Below are positions 13,501-26,500 of a DNA stretch of 64,000 nucleotides, piece by piece. Both the position numbers and the translations under genes were made by a program. Under the pieces are notes generated by a model that saw nothing but the letters and a program-made list of their open reading frames with translations, was not told where the DNA came from and did no database searches. Origin of the DNA: Apostichopus japonicus (Eukaryota; Echinodermata; Holothuroidea; Aspidochirotida; Stichopodidae). Each line of letters begins with the position of its first letter. Within the stretch, counting starts at the first letter, position 1. Where the stretch lies: contig NC_092575.1 of assembly GCF_037975245.1 (NCBI RefSeq), positions 1,007,001 through 1,071,000 of the forward strand, read 5' to 3'.

Positions 13501-16500
13501 CATAATCGATACGATATATGTACAGTACACACGCACCTGTACGCAGACTGGAAAATCATAAAAACTTTTGTCATCAAAAAGGAGTTGTTCTGTGTTATTG
13601 GTAAGGGAGTAATTCCCAGAGATGAATGGCCCTAGTTCGATGATATGGATCTATAAAATAAACAAGCAATACACAAATAGCAAATATAAAATATAAATTA
13701 TCAGTGACATCAGTAACAAACATAGAACAACAGACATCTGAAGACAATTTTATCTAAGAACAAAACAAAATTAATAAAATATGTTTATTGTAAATTTTAG
13801 TTGTAATCATTGAAAAATGATAGATTTGGAAGACAGAGGAAGATGATGTTGACCCTGAATTAGGTCAGAGGGGCACAGGGTGGGGAAGAAGGGGTGGGGG
13901 ATCAGTGCAGAAATGTCATAAACTTTTGTAGGCTAGGTAGATTTGAGTGTATATGTTAGAATGAAGACAGGTACACGAAGAGGGGAGCAAAAGTAAACAA
14001 GAGTAACTAGAAGGAGCATGGAAGACTGCAATGGTAAAGTCACAAAGAGAAGAAAGTGCGAAAGAGGTTTTCCAAAATCCCTGACATGGTACAGCAAAGG
14101 GCATAGTTGTTACAAAGCAAGAGTTTGACGATTAAAGTCAAAATTTATGCTCAACTAAGTTCCTGAGATAGATCTAACTAACACCACTGTTTCTTCATTT
14201 TATCTTAAGCTGTGGCCTAAAAAAATGCTTTTGTATCTTATACCTTGCCAGGCTGACCAGCAGACCTGTGTGCCAAGACGAGAAGTGACGTTGGCTTTTG
14301 GTTGCCTTTCCTCAAGTACTTGGCGAAGGTGGCCGCTTGTGCATCGATAGGGATGCTGTGGTTGTAGTGAGCCGAGTAGACTTGGGTGACACCACAAACA
14401 GAATTAGCATCTCCATCCTGCAAATAAATACAAAAACCATTGTCAACACTGGAATGAATGATTACCCTTCTAGATGGATGCAGCTCCAAATGAATTGTAA
14501 AACAACTGACTAATCTAGCATATTCTGGCAGATTACTAGTTTGGGTGAATTTTTTCATTTCTTTCCAATAAATTTCAACGGATATCTACAGAACATTTCC
14601 ATTTCAAGCTTGTTAGCATACTGTAAAACGTCCCTCTTCGTCTCTGCGAGAGACTCAATCCTTTAAAACTAAAATAACTGACTATATAATCCTTGTTCAG
14701 CAGCTGCCCTTCCCAAATATCAAAGCATTCAGCTTGAACACACGATTTCTAACAACAGATTAACCATTCCATTTTCTCTCCATAATCCTCAATCCAACTT
14801 AAAGCCATGTTAACTAATCCTTCTGCCGTACAGGAATAGTAAACATAAACAAAATGTTTGTGTAGAGAGAACGATAATCTTCTGTGAAAGAAGGCATAAG
14901 CTTCGTTTACCTTCATCATGCACTTTATTAACGATAACGATAACAGTGCAACAACCCTCCCTGAATGTTGAGCAAGATGTCAGCTTTCGACTTCATGTAC
15001 TATTCTAGTTTTAATGTATCATGAAATATTTCTTAAAAGTAAACAGGCTGTGGATGTACTTTTAACTGTTTTCTTTTAAACTTATAGCCGTACTTTGGAT
15101 CTGTTGTTCATATCCGGCACCCACAACTCACAACACACAACGGTGCTTTTATCAAATAGAATATAAAATCGAGATTGATGGACAACATTAACGGTATACC
15201 AATTGATAAGAATTTACCAGGATCCAATAGAGGTTCAATTGATCTCATGTTTCTTGATTGGACTCCGATTAAATTGATGCATTTGTACGTTTTGAATACA
15301 AAACAAGATCTACGCATAGCTTCTAGATTTGCCAAGAAATTGTTAGATGTTTATCTCAATGTAGTAATTCGTTGTAATTATTAAATGTGCATTATAAATG
15401 CTCAATACGTGCATTATAAATAAGTGATTCATACCAATTATGTACATATGTACTATGGATAAAACATAGCTGCCATGTTGTTTATCTGCAGGGAAATCTA
15501 TTCATGAATTCTAATATGTAAAGAGTATTTCCCAAACCCCCACCCCCCCCCCCCAACGCCATACTCTCCTGTTTCCCTCTTGAAATAGAAGCAATCCCAT
15601 TTCTGACAGAATGGCTCAATTTTTGGAGATTTTCCCCCAATATTCTTGGTCCTTTGTGTTTTCCCTCTGTCATGAATCACATACATAGACACACACACAG
15701 ACAGTTGGCCACCTTTTAACTAGCAACTTGCAAAAATACTTTAGTCAAGTAACTTTTTTCAAAATGCCATTTTTCTTTTCATCCAACATACAAATGAAAT
15801 GACAAAAGCTAAGGACTGGAAACATTGTTTCTCCATTGTTTTATTAAACTGCCAACCCTATAAACTAACCGCAGAAGCTGCGTCTGACAGTATGAAAGCA
15901 AACTTATGCCGTTTGAAAATGGATCCCAGTTTATACATTTACCATTTTCTCTCTTTATTACCAAATTGCTACTTTTGTATTTTGCAATTGCAAAAACCCA
16001 AGTAAACGTAGTAATCCTCTTTTTGTCTGTCATATGGTTTTGTTTTAAACAAGTACTGTAGGCCTCCTAGAGCTCCTCCTAAAGGAAAGAGAGGTAACTT
16101 TATCTTCTCTAGAAATCTTTACATCCATCAAAATTCTGTTTTCGTTAACCAACTTTGAGATGCTTGCATTGAAGATGAGATCATCTAACAACTTAAATAT
16201 TCCAAAATGCAAAAAGTCACGGACTGGGTATTAAGAGTAATGTATCATAAAATTGAACCGATAGCTCTCACTATTTTTATCGTCTCTATTTTCGGCCGGA
16301 GAAAATTAGAGACAGATATATTTCACACTTGGCTTGGCAATCTTACAATGTGTTATAAAATAATATGTATAAATTTGCATATATTTAATATACAACTCAA
16401 AGAAACCCATGGGTATTAAAATCTGGATGCCAAAACCTGCCCAGGAAACCTCTTTTTGAAAAGGATACTTTAATATCAAGCTGTTAGGTGTAGTGAAGAC

Positions 16501-19500
16501 AACTGTAAACTATTTGGTAAAGACCAAAAAGGGTCCATAAGGCTACCAAAAATTCCCAACTCCAAAGTCCACCAAAGAAACACTTGTAGGTACTTTGGGT
16601 GGTAGAATGAGAAGGTGGGGCCTCGAGCGGAAGTGACTTGTGGTAGACGACTCACACTGCCTAACAGGTTACCAGTGTCACTATAGGCACGGTACAGCTA
16701 GAGTGCTAAGGTTGTGGGGAGACAGGTAAGCGATCAGCGTAGTAAATGTTGTTCACATGTTAAATTGCATAATGCACTGATGCTTCAGATTGGAGTAAAA
16801 CAATAAATGACGTCTTTGGCATATATGATTCATTTGGTGAACAATAAATTATCAGTAGTTTAATGTCATATATTAGAGCAAGGGAAATAAGCTGGAAATC
16901 TAATCAGTGTTTTGCCCGCGAGCAATACTCCATTAATAAATTAACGGCGAAAACAGAAAATAACTTTGCAAGTCACATGGCTTGAAAAGGTTGCCATTTT
17001 CAGGTCTCATTAGCGTCCTGTTCACGACCAATGCAATATCGTCATAAATTGTTGAGATTACAAGTAACTTGATTTGGGAAATATTTCAGATCTAGGTTGT
17101 CATGGCAACAAATTGGGAACTGTAAAGGAATAAAGTTTAAAACTATAATTACAAAGAATTATTAAGAATTATTGTAAATTATTTATCATAAATGTGTAAC
17201 AATTTGATATTATTTTGAATAATTCTTTACACTAATATGTTACATTCTGTTCCTTTACAATTCACAATTTCTTGACAATGACAACATAGATACCATACCT
17301 CCAAACATATTGCAGTACAGAAAATGATAGGGTCTATAAAGGGGGCTGTTAACAAACAACTATTGCCTATTTCGTCAATACCGCACTACAACGACCACTA
17401 CACCGTAGTCTCCAACAACTTTCGCCTCCATCCAGCACTACCATGCTAAAGACAGCAAATATACAAGAACAGAAGCTTTCCAGTGTTTAAGTTTTCATTG
17501 ACGTTTTGACGCTACTAAATATTAAAACCTCGCTAAAATGTAGATCAATGTAGGCAAGGGGGATATGGCTCCCCTCCCTCCTTTTCCACTCCTTGTCCTT
17601 CCTCTCCCCCTCCTCATCTCAAACCCTCCTCCCCCCCCCCCCCTCCCCATCTCAAACAAGTACCAGGGTCTCCGGTAGTGGGTGGTAAACGAACTAAAGG
17701 CTGAGGCTAATAAATATATCCCTCCTTCTGATTCCTCCAATTTTAAGAGTAAAGCTGTTTAATTTATGTAAACATTACAGAGGGCCTGACGTAGTTTGAT
17801 AGATTGTTTCCAGAGGCAGGCTCTATCAGTTGCAAATCTATAGGCCTGCACAGAAAATCCTGCTAAGATGAAAAGAAAAAAAACTCAGGCTTACCAAACC
17901 TTTGACAATTTATCTACATGGTTTCTTTAGTACAGTACATGGACAAGCTTGTTTACAGGTGTTTTTTCTATCAAGATAAATAACTTGAAAGCAGAATGAA
18001 CCAGAATGAAAACATTTCATGGTTCCTTGCTGCTGTTCATTAGTTCCATTCATAGGGAAATTTCTAACAAAGCCCTAATACAACAACAGTAATTTATGCT
18101 CACAAACTTTTGTTGCCAAAGTAATGCTAAGCCCTGATATCAATTGCAACACACATCAGTGTGTGAAGACTATCTACCATTATCATCATACCAAGTTTGA
18201 CGAAATTCCGACTAGTAATAGTAGCCAAGTAATTGCAATTTGGAGTATTTCACGTTTGACCCCATGACCTCATTAATATTCATGAAATGAGCACCAACAT
18301 CAACAGGGATAATCTACTTACTATGGGCCACCCACTCACCAAGTATGGTAATGATTGGTCATTCCCTTGTTGAGTTATTGTGCATACAAACTTTTCATAA
18401 CGAAATAATGCTAGCCCCCCCCCCCCTTATAAACATGCATGATATCAATTGCAACACACATCAGTGTGTGGAGACTATCTACCAATATCATCATACCAAG
18501 TTTGACGAAATTCCAATAAATAGTAGCTAAGTTATTGCAACTTGGGAGTTTTTCACGTTTGACCTGTGACCCTCATTAATATTATTTATCTTTGAACTCG
18601 TATAACTTCGCACACGAAGGTCACATTGGGGTCAACCTATTGACATTTATGATCAGAAGGCACCTTTGACATCTGAAAATAGCATCGAAACTGCAAAAAT
18701 CCCCAAAACACGAAAAGGTCACCAGAGGTCAAATTGAGGTCAAGGGTCACCCAGATGCGGGTTGACAAATGGATTACACTGAAGCAACTCCCAACCTTAA
18801 CGGACAGTTCGTTCTCAAGTTATCACAAAAATACTAGTTTTTTATCATTAATTGACCTTTGGTGACCTCGGATCACATGACCGTTAAGTTTGAAAATATT
18901 CCCCTATACCATTTGCAACTTGTCCCAAAATATCAACCACGTCACACCTTGGAACTGAGAGTTATTGCATTAAATGTCTGAAAATTAACTTTGACCTCGT
19001 ATAACTCCGCACACGAAGGTCACACGGGGGTCAACCTATTGACATTTATGATCAGAAGGTACCTTTGACATCTGAAAATAGCATCGAAACTGTAAAAATC
19101 CCCAAAACATGAAAAGGTCACCAGAGGTCAAATTGAGGTCAAGGGTCACCCAGATGTGGGTCGACAATTGGATTAAATTGAAGCAACTCCCAACCCTAAC
19201 GGACAATTCGTTCTCAAGTTATCGCAAAAATACTAGTTTTTTTATCATTAATTGACCTTTGGTGACCTCGGATCACATGACCGTTAAGTTTGAAAATATT
19301 CCCCTATACCATTTGCAACTTGTCCCAAAATATCAACCGTGTCACACCTTGGAACTGGGAATTATTGCACTAAATGTCTGAAAATTTACTTTGACCTCAT
19401 AAAACTTCACACACAAAGGTCACCTGGGGTAAACCTATTGACATTTTTGATTGGTGAGACGTGAATACAGCATCAAAACTGTAAGAATTCAAACATTTTT

Positions 19501-20484
19501 TTCTTTGCCCATTTTCTCACCGAAAATACTAGTTTTTTAACATTAATTGACCTTTGATGACCTCGGATCACATGACCGTTAAGTTTGAAAATATTCCTCT
19601 ATACCATTTGCAACTTGTCCCAAAATATCAACCTTGTTACACCTTGGCCCTGGGAGTTATTGCATTAAATGTCTGAAAATTAACTTTGACCTTGTATAAC
19701 TTTACACACAAAGGTCACCCGGGTGTCAACCCATTGACATTTTTGATCGGAAGGTACCTTTGATATCCAAATCTAGCATCAAAACCAAACATTTTCTTTT
19801 TCGCTCATTTTCTCCCAAACTAAGCACATTTTTTCTAATGTGACCTTTGACCTTTTGACCTTGGTTTCAAATGTAGTTTGATCTGCTGATTCCAAAAATC
19901 AACACGATAAGTCTGTACAGCCATCCTAACTCTGACCGAAAACTTTGACCCCATATAAGTTCGCACACAAAGGTCACACGGGCGTCAACCTATCGATATT
20001 TATGATCGGAAGGTACCTTTGACATCTGAAAATAGCATCGAAACTGTAAAAATCCCCAAAACATGAAAAGGTCACCAGAGGTCAAATTGAGGTCAAGGGT
20101 CACCCAGATGTGGGTCGACAATTGGATTACACTGAAGCAACTCCCAACCCTAACGGACAATTCGTTCTCAAGTTATCGCAAAAATACTAGTTTTTTAACA
20201 TTAATTGACCTTTGGTGACCTCAGATCACATGACCGTTAAGTTTCAAAATATTGCCCTAACCAGTTCACAACTTGTCCCAAAATATCAACCTTGTCGCAC
20301 ATTGGCACTGGGAGTTATTGCATTTTTAGTATTTTGGGTTTTTGGACCATAACTGACCTTTGGTGACCTTTGTGGGCACCAAAAACAATAGGGTTCATCT
20401 ACTCACTATGGGCCACCCACCCACCAAGTTTGATCATGATCAGTCAATCCCTTGTTGAGTTATCGTGCATACAAGCTTAAGCGT

Positions 20485-20516
<32 letters not shown>

Positions 20517-23500
20517 TACATACACACACACACACGCCAACCTGAATACATAGGTTCCTTTGCTTTCAGCAAGGAACCAAAAACGGAGAAGTGAATTTAA
20601 AAAAATAAAAACATAAAGACAAACGTTGCAATTTGTGATATAATTTAATATGCAGTAAACACATCAATTATGCATATTTTCTCTGATATGATAAATTTCT
20701 TCACATGGGGTGAACTTCAAGGTTGGATTATACAATTTAATGAGGACATGTTATAAAAGCATACTGTATACTTTAAGTGGTCTTCTGTAACCCATAGCAA
20801 CAACAATGAAGTCAATATAAGACTTGTGGTAAATGTATAATATAATTTATGTTTTCAACCAAACTATTCAGTGTGACAGAAATTATGGAGTATTGCAGGA
20901 AGTTTTAAGACATTGAATGGTGCATGAGAAAGTCATACTACTGTTTAGCTAAATGTCTTTTTTATTTAAATTAAATAGTTAATTATACTTAAAATTCCAA
21001 GAACCTGAAATGACTACTGGAACAGTTTATCAAAAGACCAGATTCAGCTGTACTGTAAGTACTCTGACACAAGCTGCAGTAAAGAACCTGTGTCACTGAA
21101 CACAGACTTTAGTGTATTAAATACAATTTCATTCCTGGATAATCATCCGGAACGAGCCTTCTACAGGCGACAAGTTTCTGATTTCATTATGTTGATGTTG
21201 CTGTAGGTGTTGATGTTGATTTCCATGGTATTGAAAGGGATTGGAAACCATAGCCGAGTGAAAGGCTATCAAGATCATAAATTGTGCCACTGATACCTCG
21301 AATCAGTCAGAGGCCAGTGTTTCTATTGGGATCGTAAAATGTGTGTCCCACAGATGCAACATCCCAAAAAAATAATTGCACCATACAGAGAAGCATGCAA
21401 TGTTCCTGCCAAAAACAATCACCAAAAGTCACATAAATTTTCTTCTGAATGGTAGATTTTGAGAAGAAGAGTTAGTGGGCGTTGCCCATGTAGACGTGAG
21501 GGAGGGAGCAGTGTAAATAAATCCAGCCAGGTGCTGCAGATTGGGTAGATAGACAAGTGCAGATGTAGTAGTATTGGCGACAACTAACAGAGGATCGAAG
21601 TATTAATATTTACTTCGCTCCTCACTTACCTGTCTCCCCACAACCTCAGCACTCTTGTTCTACCGTGCTTAGAATGAACTGGTAACCTTTGAACAATGCC
21701 CTTCCTTCTCATTCTTCCATCATGAATTCTCATTCATTTTAAACTTCCCAAATATCCACAACTGGTACTGCAAACTAGTTGTGACTTTACAGGTATGCCA
21801 ATTGACAGATTTTGTCACAAATTTAATGTGCAAATATCTTTCAAGCAGAAAATTGATTTCTAAGCCTTACTTTTGACATATCTCACAACTCTGTGTGTAT
21901 AACAAGTAGCACTACTGTTTATGTCCTGCCTAAGGTGTGTTTTTACTATACAGTAATTAAAACCCTATAGATAAATTACTGTAGCATCTGCATATGAAAC
22001 CAAAAAACAAACAATCTAGATTGAATCGAAAACAAAACTGAATCTTTCTCCACGGTAACCATACATGGTGATTTTCACTAACATCTCCCTCCCGGAAGAC
22101 ATGTGAATTGATCCTGTTACTATGACAACTAATTGCCTCCAGGCAAAAACAATGGAAAACGTGCCAATTCACGGCGAGTGAAACTTACAGCATACCATCT
22201 CATCACTACTATACGTAACACTTGAGAGCTCACGAAGTGCCTTACAGGTAATATCAGATCATTGAACTTGAAACGATCTACAACTCTAAAGAGATCTTTA
22301 CATGTAACAGAATCATTGTCAGACTCTGAAATTTGAGAGAATGGGACAAAAATATACTCTTCCTTATATACAGTATAGAGTGTCCATTTACAAAGTATAG
22401 AGCAGAAACTGTTCGTCATTAGAGTGTGTGTTTTAAGCTGAATGAGTCAATGTGTGTGTACTGTATGGCATAGATCTGTTGCATGAATAGTTTCAAACTG
22501 TAGGCTGTGTTTGCAACATCAATGATCTTGCTACTGTAACAACAGTAATATGGTTGAAGTTAAACTTTACACATACAATGCTCAATCAAGTTTTAATTGC
22601 CAGCAAAATGCACCATTTCAGTGAAAGATTTTAATTCAGTTTAGAATGTTTAGGTTTATAGAAATTTGTAAGGAACTGTTTAGGATATGGAATTTGGTTT
22701 TAAACGTCAACCAGCTCCTTTAAGTTCCCAATCTGGAAGGAACAAAGTGTGAATTGACTTACTAGTAAATGTACAGAAGGGGTCTTTCATGTGCAGCACT
22801 AACGTACAGCCATTAATACAGTAATTTACGCTTTTTATTCTTAGGGAAATTTTCCAAACAATTACAATACAGCAAGGCCATAAGTAGTAGTGTCATGCCT
22901 TCATGCTTGTCTTCGAACCCTACGAACAGCTCTGACAAAACAAGCAACAATTTGTTAATTCAATTTAATGGTTTATAAAAATAACCTAATGGCACTGGTG
23001 CCCTAGCAATGTCAAGAGCATAATTGAATTTCCAGGTCTCCTGCTCGCATCTCTTTCAGCAGTGTTTTTACAGAGTTTTACTCTCCTTTATATAAACTGA
23101 AAAACCTGGGGCTAATTTCGACAGGTGTGACTTACGTCGTACTCTCTGTATAGACCGACCACAGCAAACCATCTGAAGGAGGGATCTGTTTTGTAGGCAA
23201 CAATCTGGCAAAAGTTAAGCTTAGGATGTCTGGCAAAGGCTCGGACTGGACGGGAAAAACCTGCATAGTAGTAGAACGAAAAGATACATACTTTAAGACA
23301 GTTTCTCAATCTTTGCAATTATTATAACCTGGACAGTTCAAATGCAAAATTGTACTGGCAAACAAAAAGCCAAATGGAAGAAGAAGAGGAAAAAGAAAGA
23401 AAAAAAAGACTTCAGAAAACGGGATCAGAATATTGCTAAAGAACTTGCATGAATTTTGTGATAAGGTGAATTCATTTTTAACAGAATGCAACCGGCTGCT

Positions 23501-26500
23501 TAAAAATTGAACACACTGTACGGTAACTAATCTCCGAGCCTACTACCACGACAAGAATCAGGTGAAATTTAGCATGGCATTCACGGCAATCACCAGCAAA
23601 AATGAGACTTTGGGGAAAGAAGGAAGAACCCTTGCCTAGCCTAGCATCAACCAGGGAGTTCCATAACAACTCCCTGCATCAACTGCCCTACAGTACTTAA
23701 ATCCTATACGGGACTCTGAAGCACAGTGTGTTTATCAATGTAACTTAAGCCATAAATTGTAACCTGAGCAGTCTCAAGTAAATACACTGTATAATCTTTC
23801 TATAAGTATATCAGGTCACCAGAAATCAATAGAGAAAAATATCCAATTTAAAGTTTTTATCTATTTTTCTTGTTTACTTCTCAAATTGGAACTTGGTTTA
23901 AAATTTCTTATCGTATGCACATAACACAGGTGCTGTACACTACTCCGCATTGGAGGGAGAGAGTATTACTGTACTGTGTGCAGTTCAAATTGAGCTGTAG
24001 CAGTAATACTGTACACGTAGGGAGTAAATAATTGCACATTGGTAGGATAGCTGCACCAACTATAACCAGCTTTCTAGCATGGTGGATATCTCTAGCATTG
24101 TGGCTATCCCCGTATTGCGGGTACCTCCAGCATTCTAGCATTATGGCTACCTCCAGCAGGCTAGCATTGTGGATACCACCAACATTTTAGAATTGTGGAT
24201 AACTTTAGCATTCTAGCATTGTGGCTACCTCCAGCATTTTAGAACTGTGGCTACCTCAAGTATTCCAGCATTGTAGATACAATATCTCCAACATGCTAGC
24301 ATTTTGTGGATATCTCTAGCGTTGTGGCTATTCTGTTCAATTACCACCAACATCTATCAGTGTGTCTACCTCAAACAACTAAGAAATGTCTTTATGCAAC
24401 GTTTGTTTTTAACCCATTCATCCGTCCAATTTGTATTAACCAGCATTCCAGCATTGGGGCTACCTTGAGTTTCCATTAAATGAAATTATGTCTGAAAACA
24501 TTTAAAACCCTTTAATCTGTATCTATGGAGTGTCTCCTTGAACAGATACTAGATAAATACCAAGCCAACTGTTACATATGTACCATCAATAATACTCATG
24601 AAATGCTATGAAAATGTCACATTAAGTTGCCTCAATCCACTATTTTCCCCATTTCTGCATATCTCATGTTATCACAAACACACTCTCATAAAATATCAAC
24701 GAAAACACTGCTTAATTGTAAACTGTTATTATTTTCCTCTAAAGATACTTTCAAGGGCAAATTTGAGACACACTTAAGAATGTAATAAGATTTCTGGCTA
24801 GCTGTTTACAGATACGTAAAAAAATATGAGTTGTAAATCAAACTGGGTGTGTTGTCATTTCCCAGCTCTGGCAAAATATCGGCAAAGGACTGTTATTAAA
24901 CAATACATTTTCAGCTAAACCTTTGACATTCACACATGTGCACAACATGTACAGAAGCTTTATTAAACACGTGCAGCAAAACTGAAAGGTAATGAAGAAT
25001 ACTACAAGAGACGATTATATTGTTAAAATATCAAGCAAACTCAGGAATGAAACCACAAAAACTGACCGGGGGGGGGGGGTTAGTGATCCCTTGAGATCCC
25101 ATATGAGTGATCCTACGTATATGAGAACACATAAAGTCCCACAATGCAATTGATTCAAGTTGCTCAAGTTAGCATATTAAAGTGATCAGCAAGGATTCTT
25201 TTTCATGCAAAGAACATGTGCTTTGGTGATATTAATCCTGTAAATTAATTCAAAATTCAACTTAAATTCCAACTTCTACCACAAACATTACCCTTTGCAA
25301 AAAAATATGCTGTCCTTCTGACAAGAGTAATCTTTTGTCATTCAGGAGCTCAAGAAAAATTGCCCAAAGGTTATAAATAATCACCAACAAAATCTGTTCA
25401 GATGAAAATACAACTTTTTATTGGGGGGTAAGGGAGGGGGCACCTTTACCCTTTAATTCTCAGGTAATATTTTGGGACATAATATAGGTGTCCACGCTTT
25501 CCTGCGAACAACAATCCCGTTAATTATCTTGTCCATTTGCAATCTCCTGTATGGATACTCTCTAGAATATTTAAGCCACCTATGGGCCGACTGGCTGGCT
25601 GGCAAGCCTTGCTTCCTTCCAGCTCCGTGACATGCTGATTAATTACCATTATTGATTTGACCATTTTGCTCTTTGGGGGCAAAACCTACTTTGGCAAACA
25701 GTCGAAGGATGCCGAAGAATTTATTTTACGAGGTCTGATGAGCGTTGTGCGAATTTTGGTTAAGTGCGGAAGGAAGATTACCAAGACGTGATGTTAATTA
25801 ATCCTCTTTCATCAAACAGGAAACACCACACAGAGAATTTGTTTACTTAAAAGAGAAAAAAGATTGGTAGCAGCAGAGATCTAAATACCTGCAAAGTTAT
25901 GACTAAAGAGTACAGTAGTTGACCTGTAGTGTATCTGTACACACTGACACATACTCTTACATCGTACTGGTACTTGGGGAAGAAGAGTACATATATGTAG
26001 GTACTAGTGCTAGATTGAGTACTCTACAAATGCTTCTATGAGCCTTGTAATCATACTCATTCGAGTACACATATATAGGTACTAATGAAGCAACTTCAAG
26101 GATAGATTTAGTTACCAATTCAAAAAATTTAGTAAGACTCAGACGGGCTACAATTAAATGCGAATGCTTAATTGCAATACATATCTAATTAAAGGGCAGT
26201 TCATCTTTCTTTCTTTGTTATGATAGTTTATCTACTCTAACCACAGAAGAGGAATATACAGAACTACAGAAGCCTTGAAGGCCATAGCCATAATTCTTTT
26301 CTAGTTGTCTATGTTGCCTTTTAACTGATATTGGACAATGTTACATCACTGTGTGCAAGGAGACTAAATAAGCCTTCATAACAAGTTATGAAACAAATAT
26401 CCCAGCCCCACTAAATCAAAATTTTTCTCTACATTAAAATTGCTGTTAAAACTGACTTTGCAACAGTCTGATACCACATAAAGTAATTGCACTGCAATTA

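Larger units (their letters stand above)
18021..20578 (+). mobile_element. Long non-autonomous element, copy 1, with tandem 400-bp units
   Basis: The left end GGTTCCTTGCT (18021) is the inverse of the right end AGCAAGGAACC (568-578 of 20.5 kb). The right end also pairs with GGTTCCTTTGC just before it, giving a terminal hairpin. Inside, a segment of about 310 bp is repeated (around 18130 and 18440). Next come about 400-bp units starting CTTTGACCTCGTATAACTTC at about 18587 and 18989, shorter variants from about 19391 and 19685, and a last variant from about 19942. A (CA)n microsatellite precedes the 3' end. The second copy is at 60611-63685 with the same order of variants. Terminal or subterminal inverted repeats, internal tandem units, microsatellite and 3' hairpin recall Helentron-associated (HINE/DINE-1-like) elements; this is inference. 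Confidence 0.7.
14418..23135 (-). other. Intron 4 of the clathrin-like gene
   Basis: 8.7 kb. It contains the diverged repeat copies at 16602-16730 and 21625-21720, the foldback MITE at 17096-17285 and the long TGACCT-rich element at 18021-20578, listed separately. The rest is AT-rich, with poly-C runs at about 15540-15555 and 17630-17645. Confidence 0.7.

Noticed and set aside
22129-22419. Minus-strand open frame of 96 codons between clathrin-like exons 4 and 5
   Set aside because: Exons 4 and 5 join directly in phase and align without a gap, so no exon is needed here.
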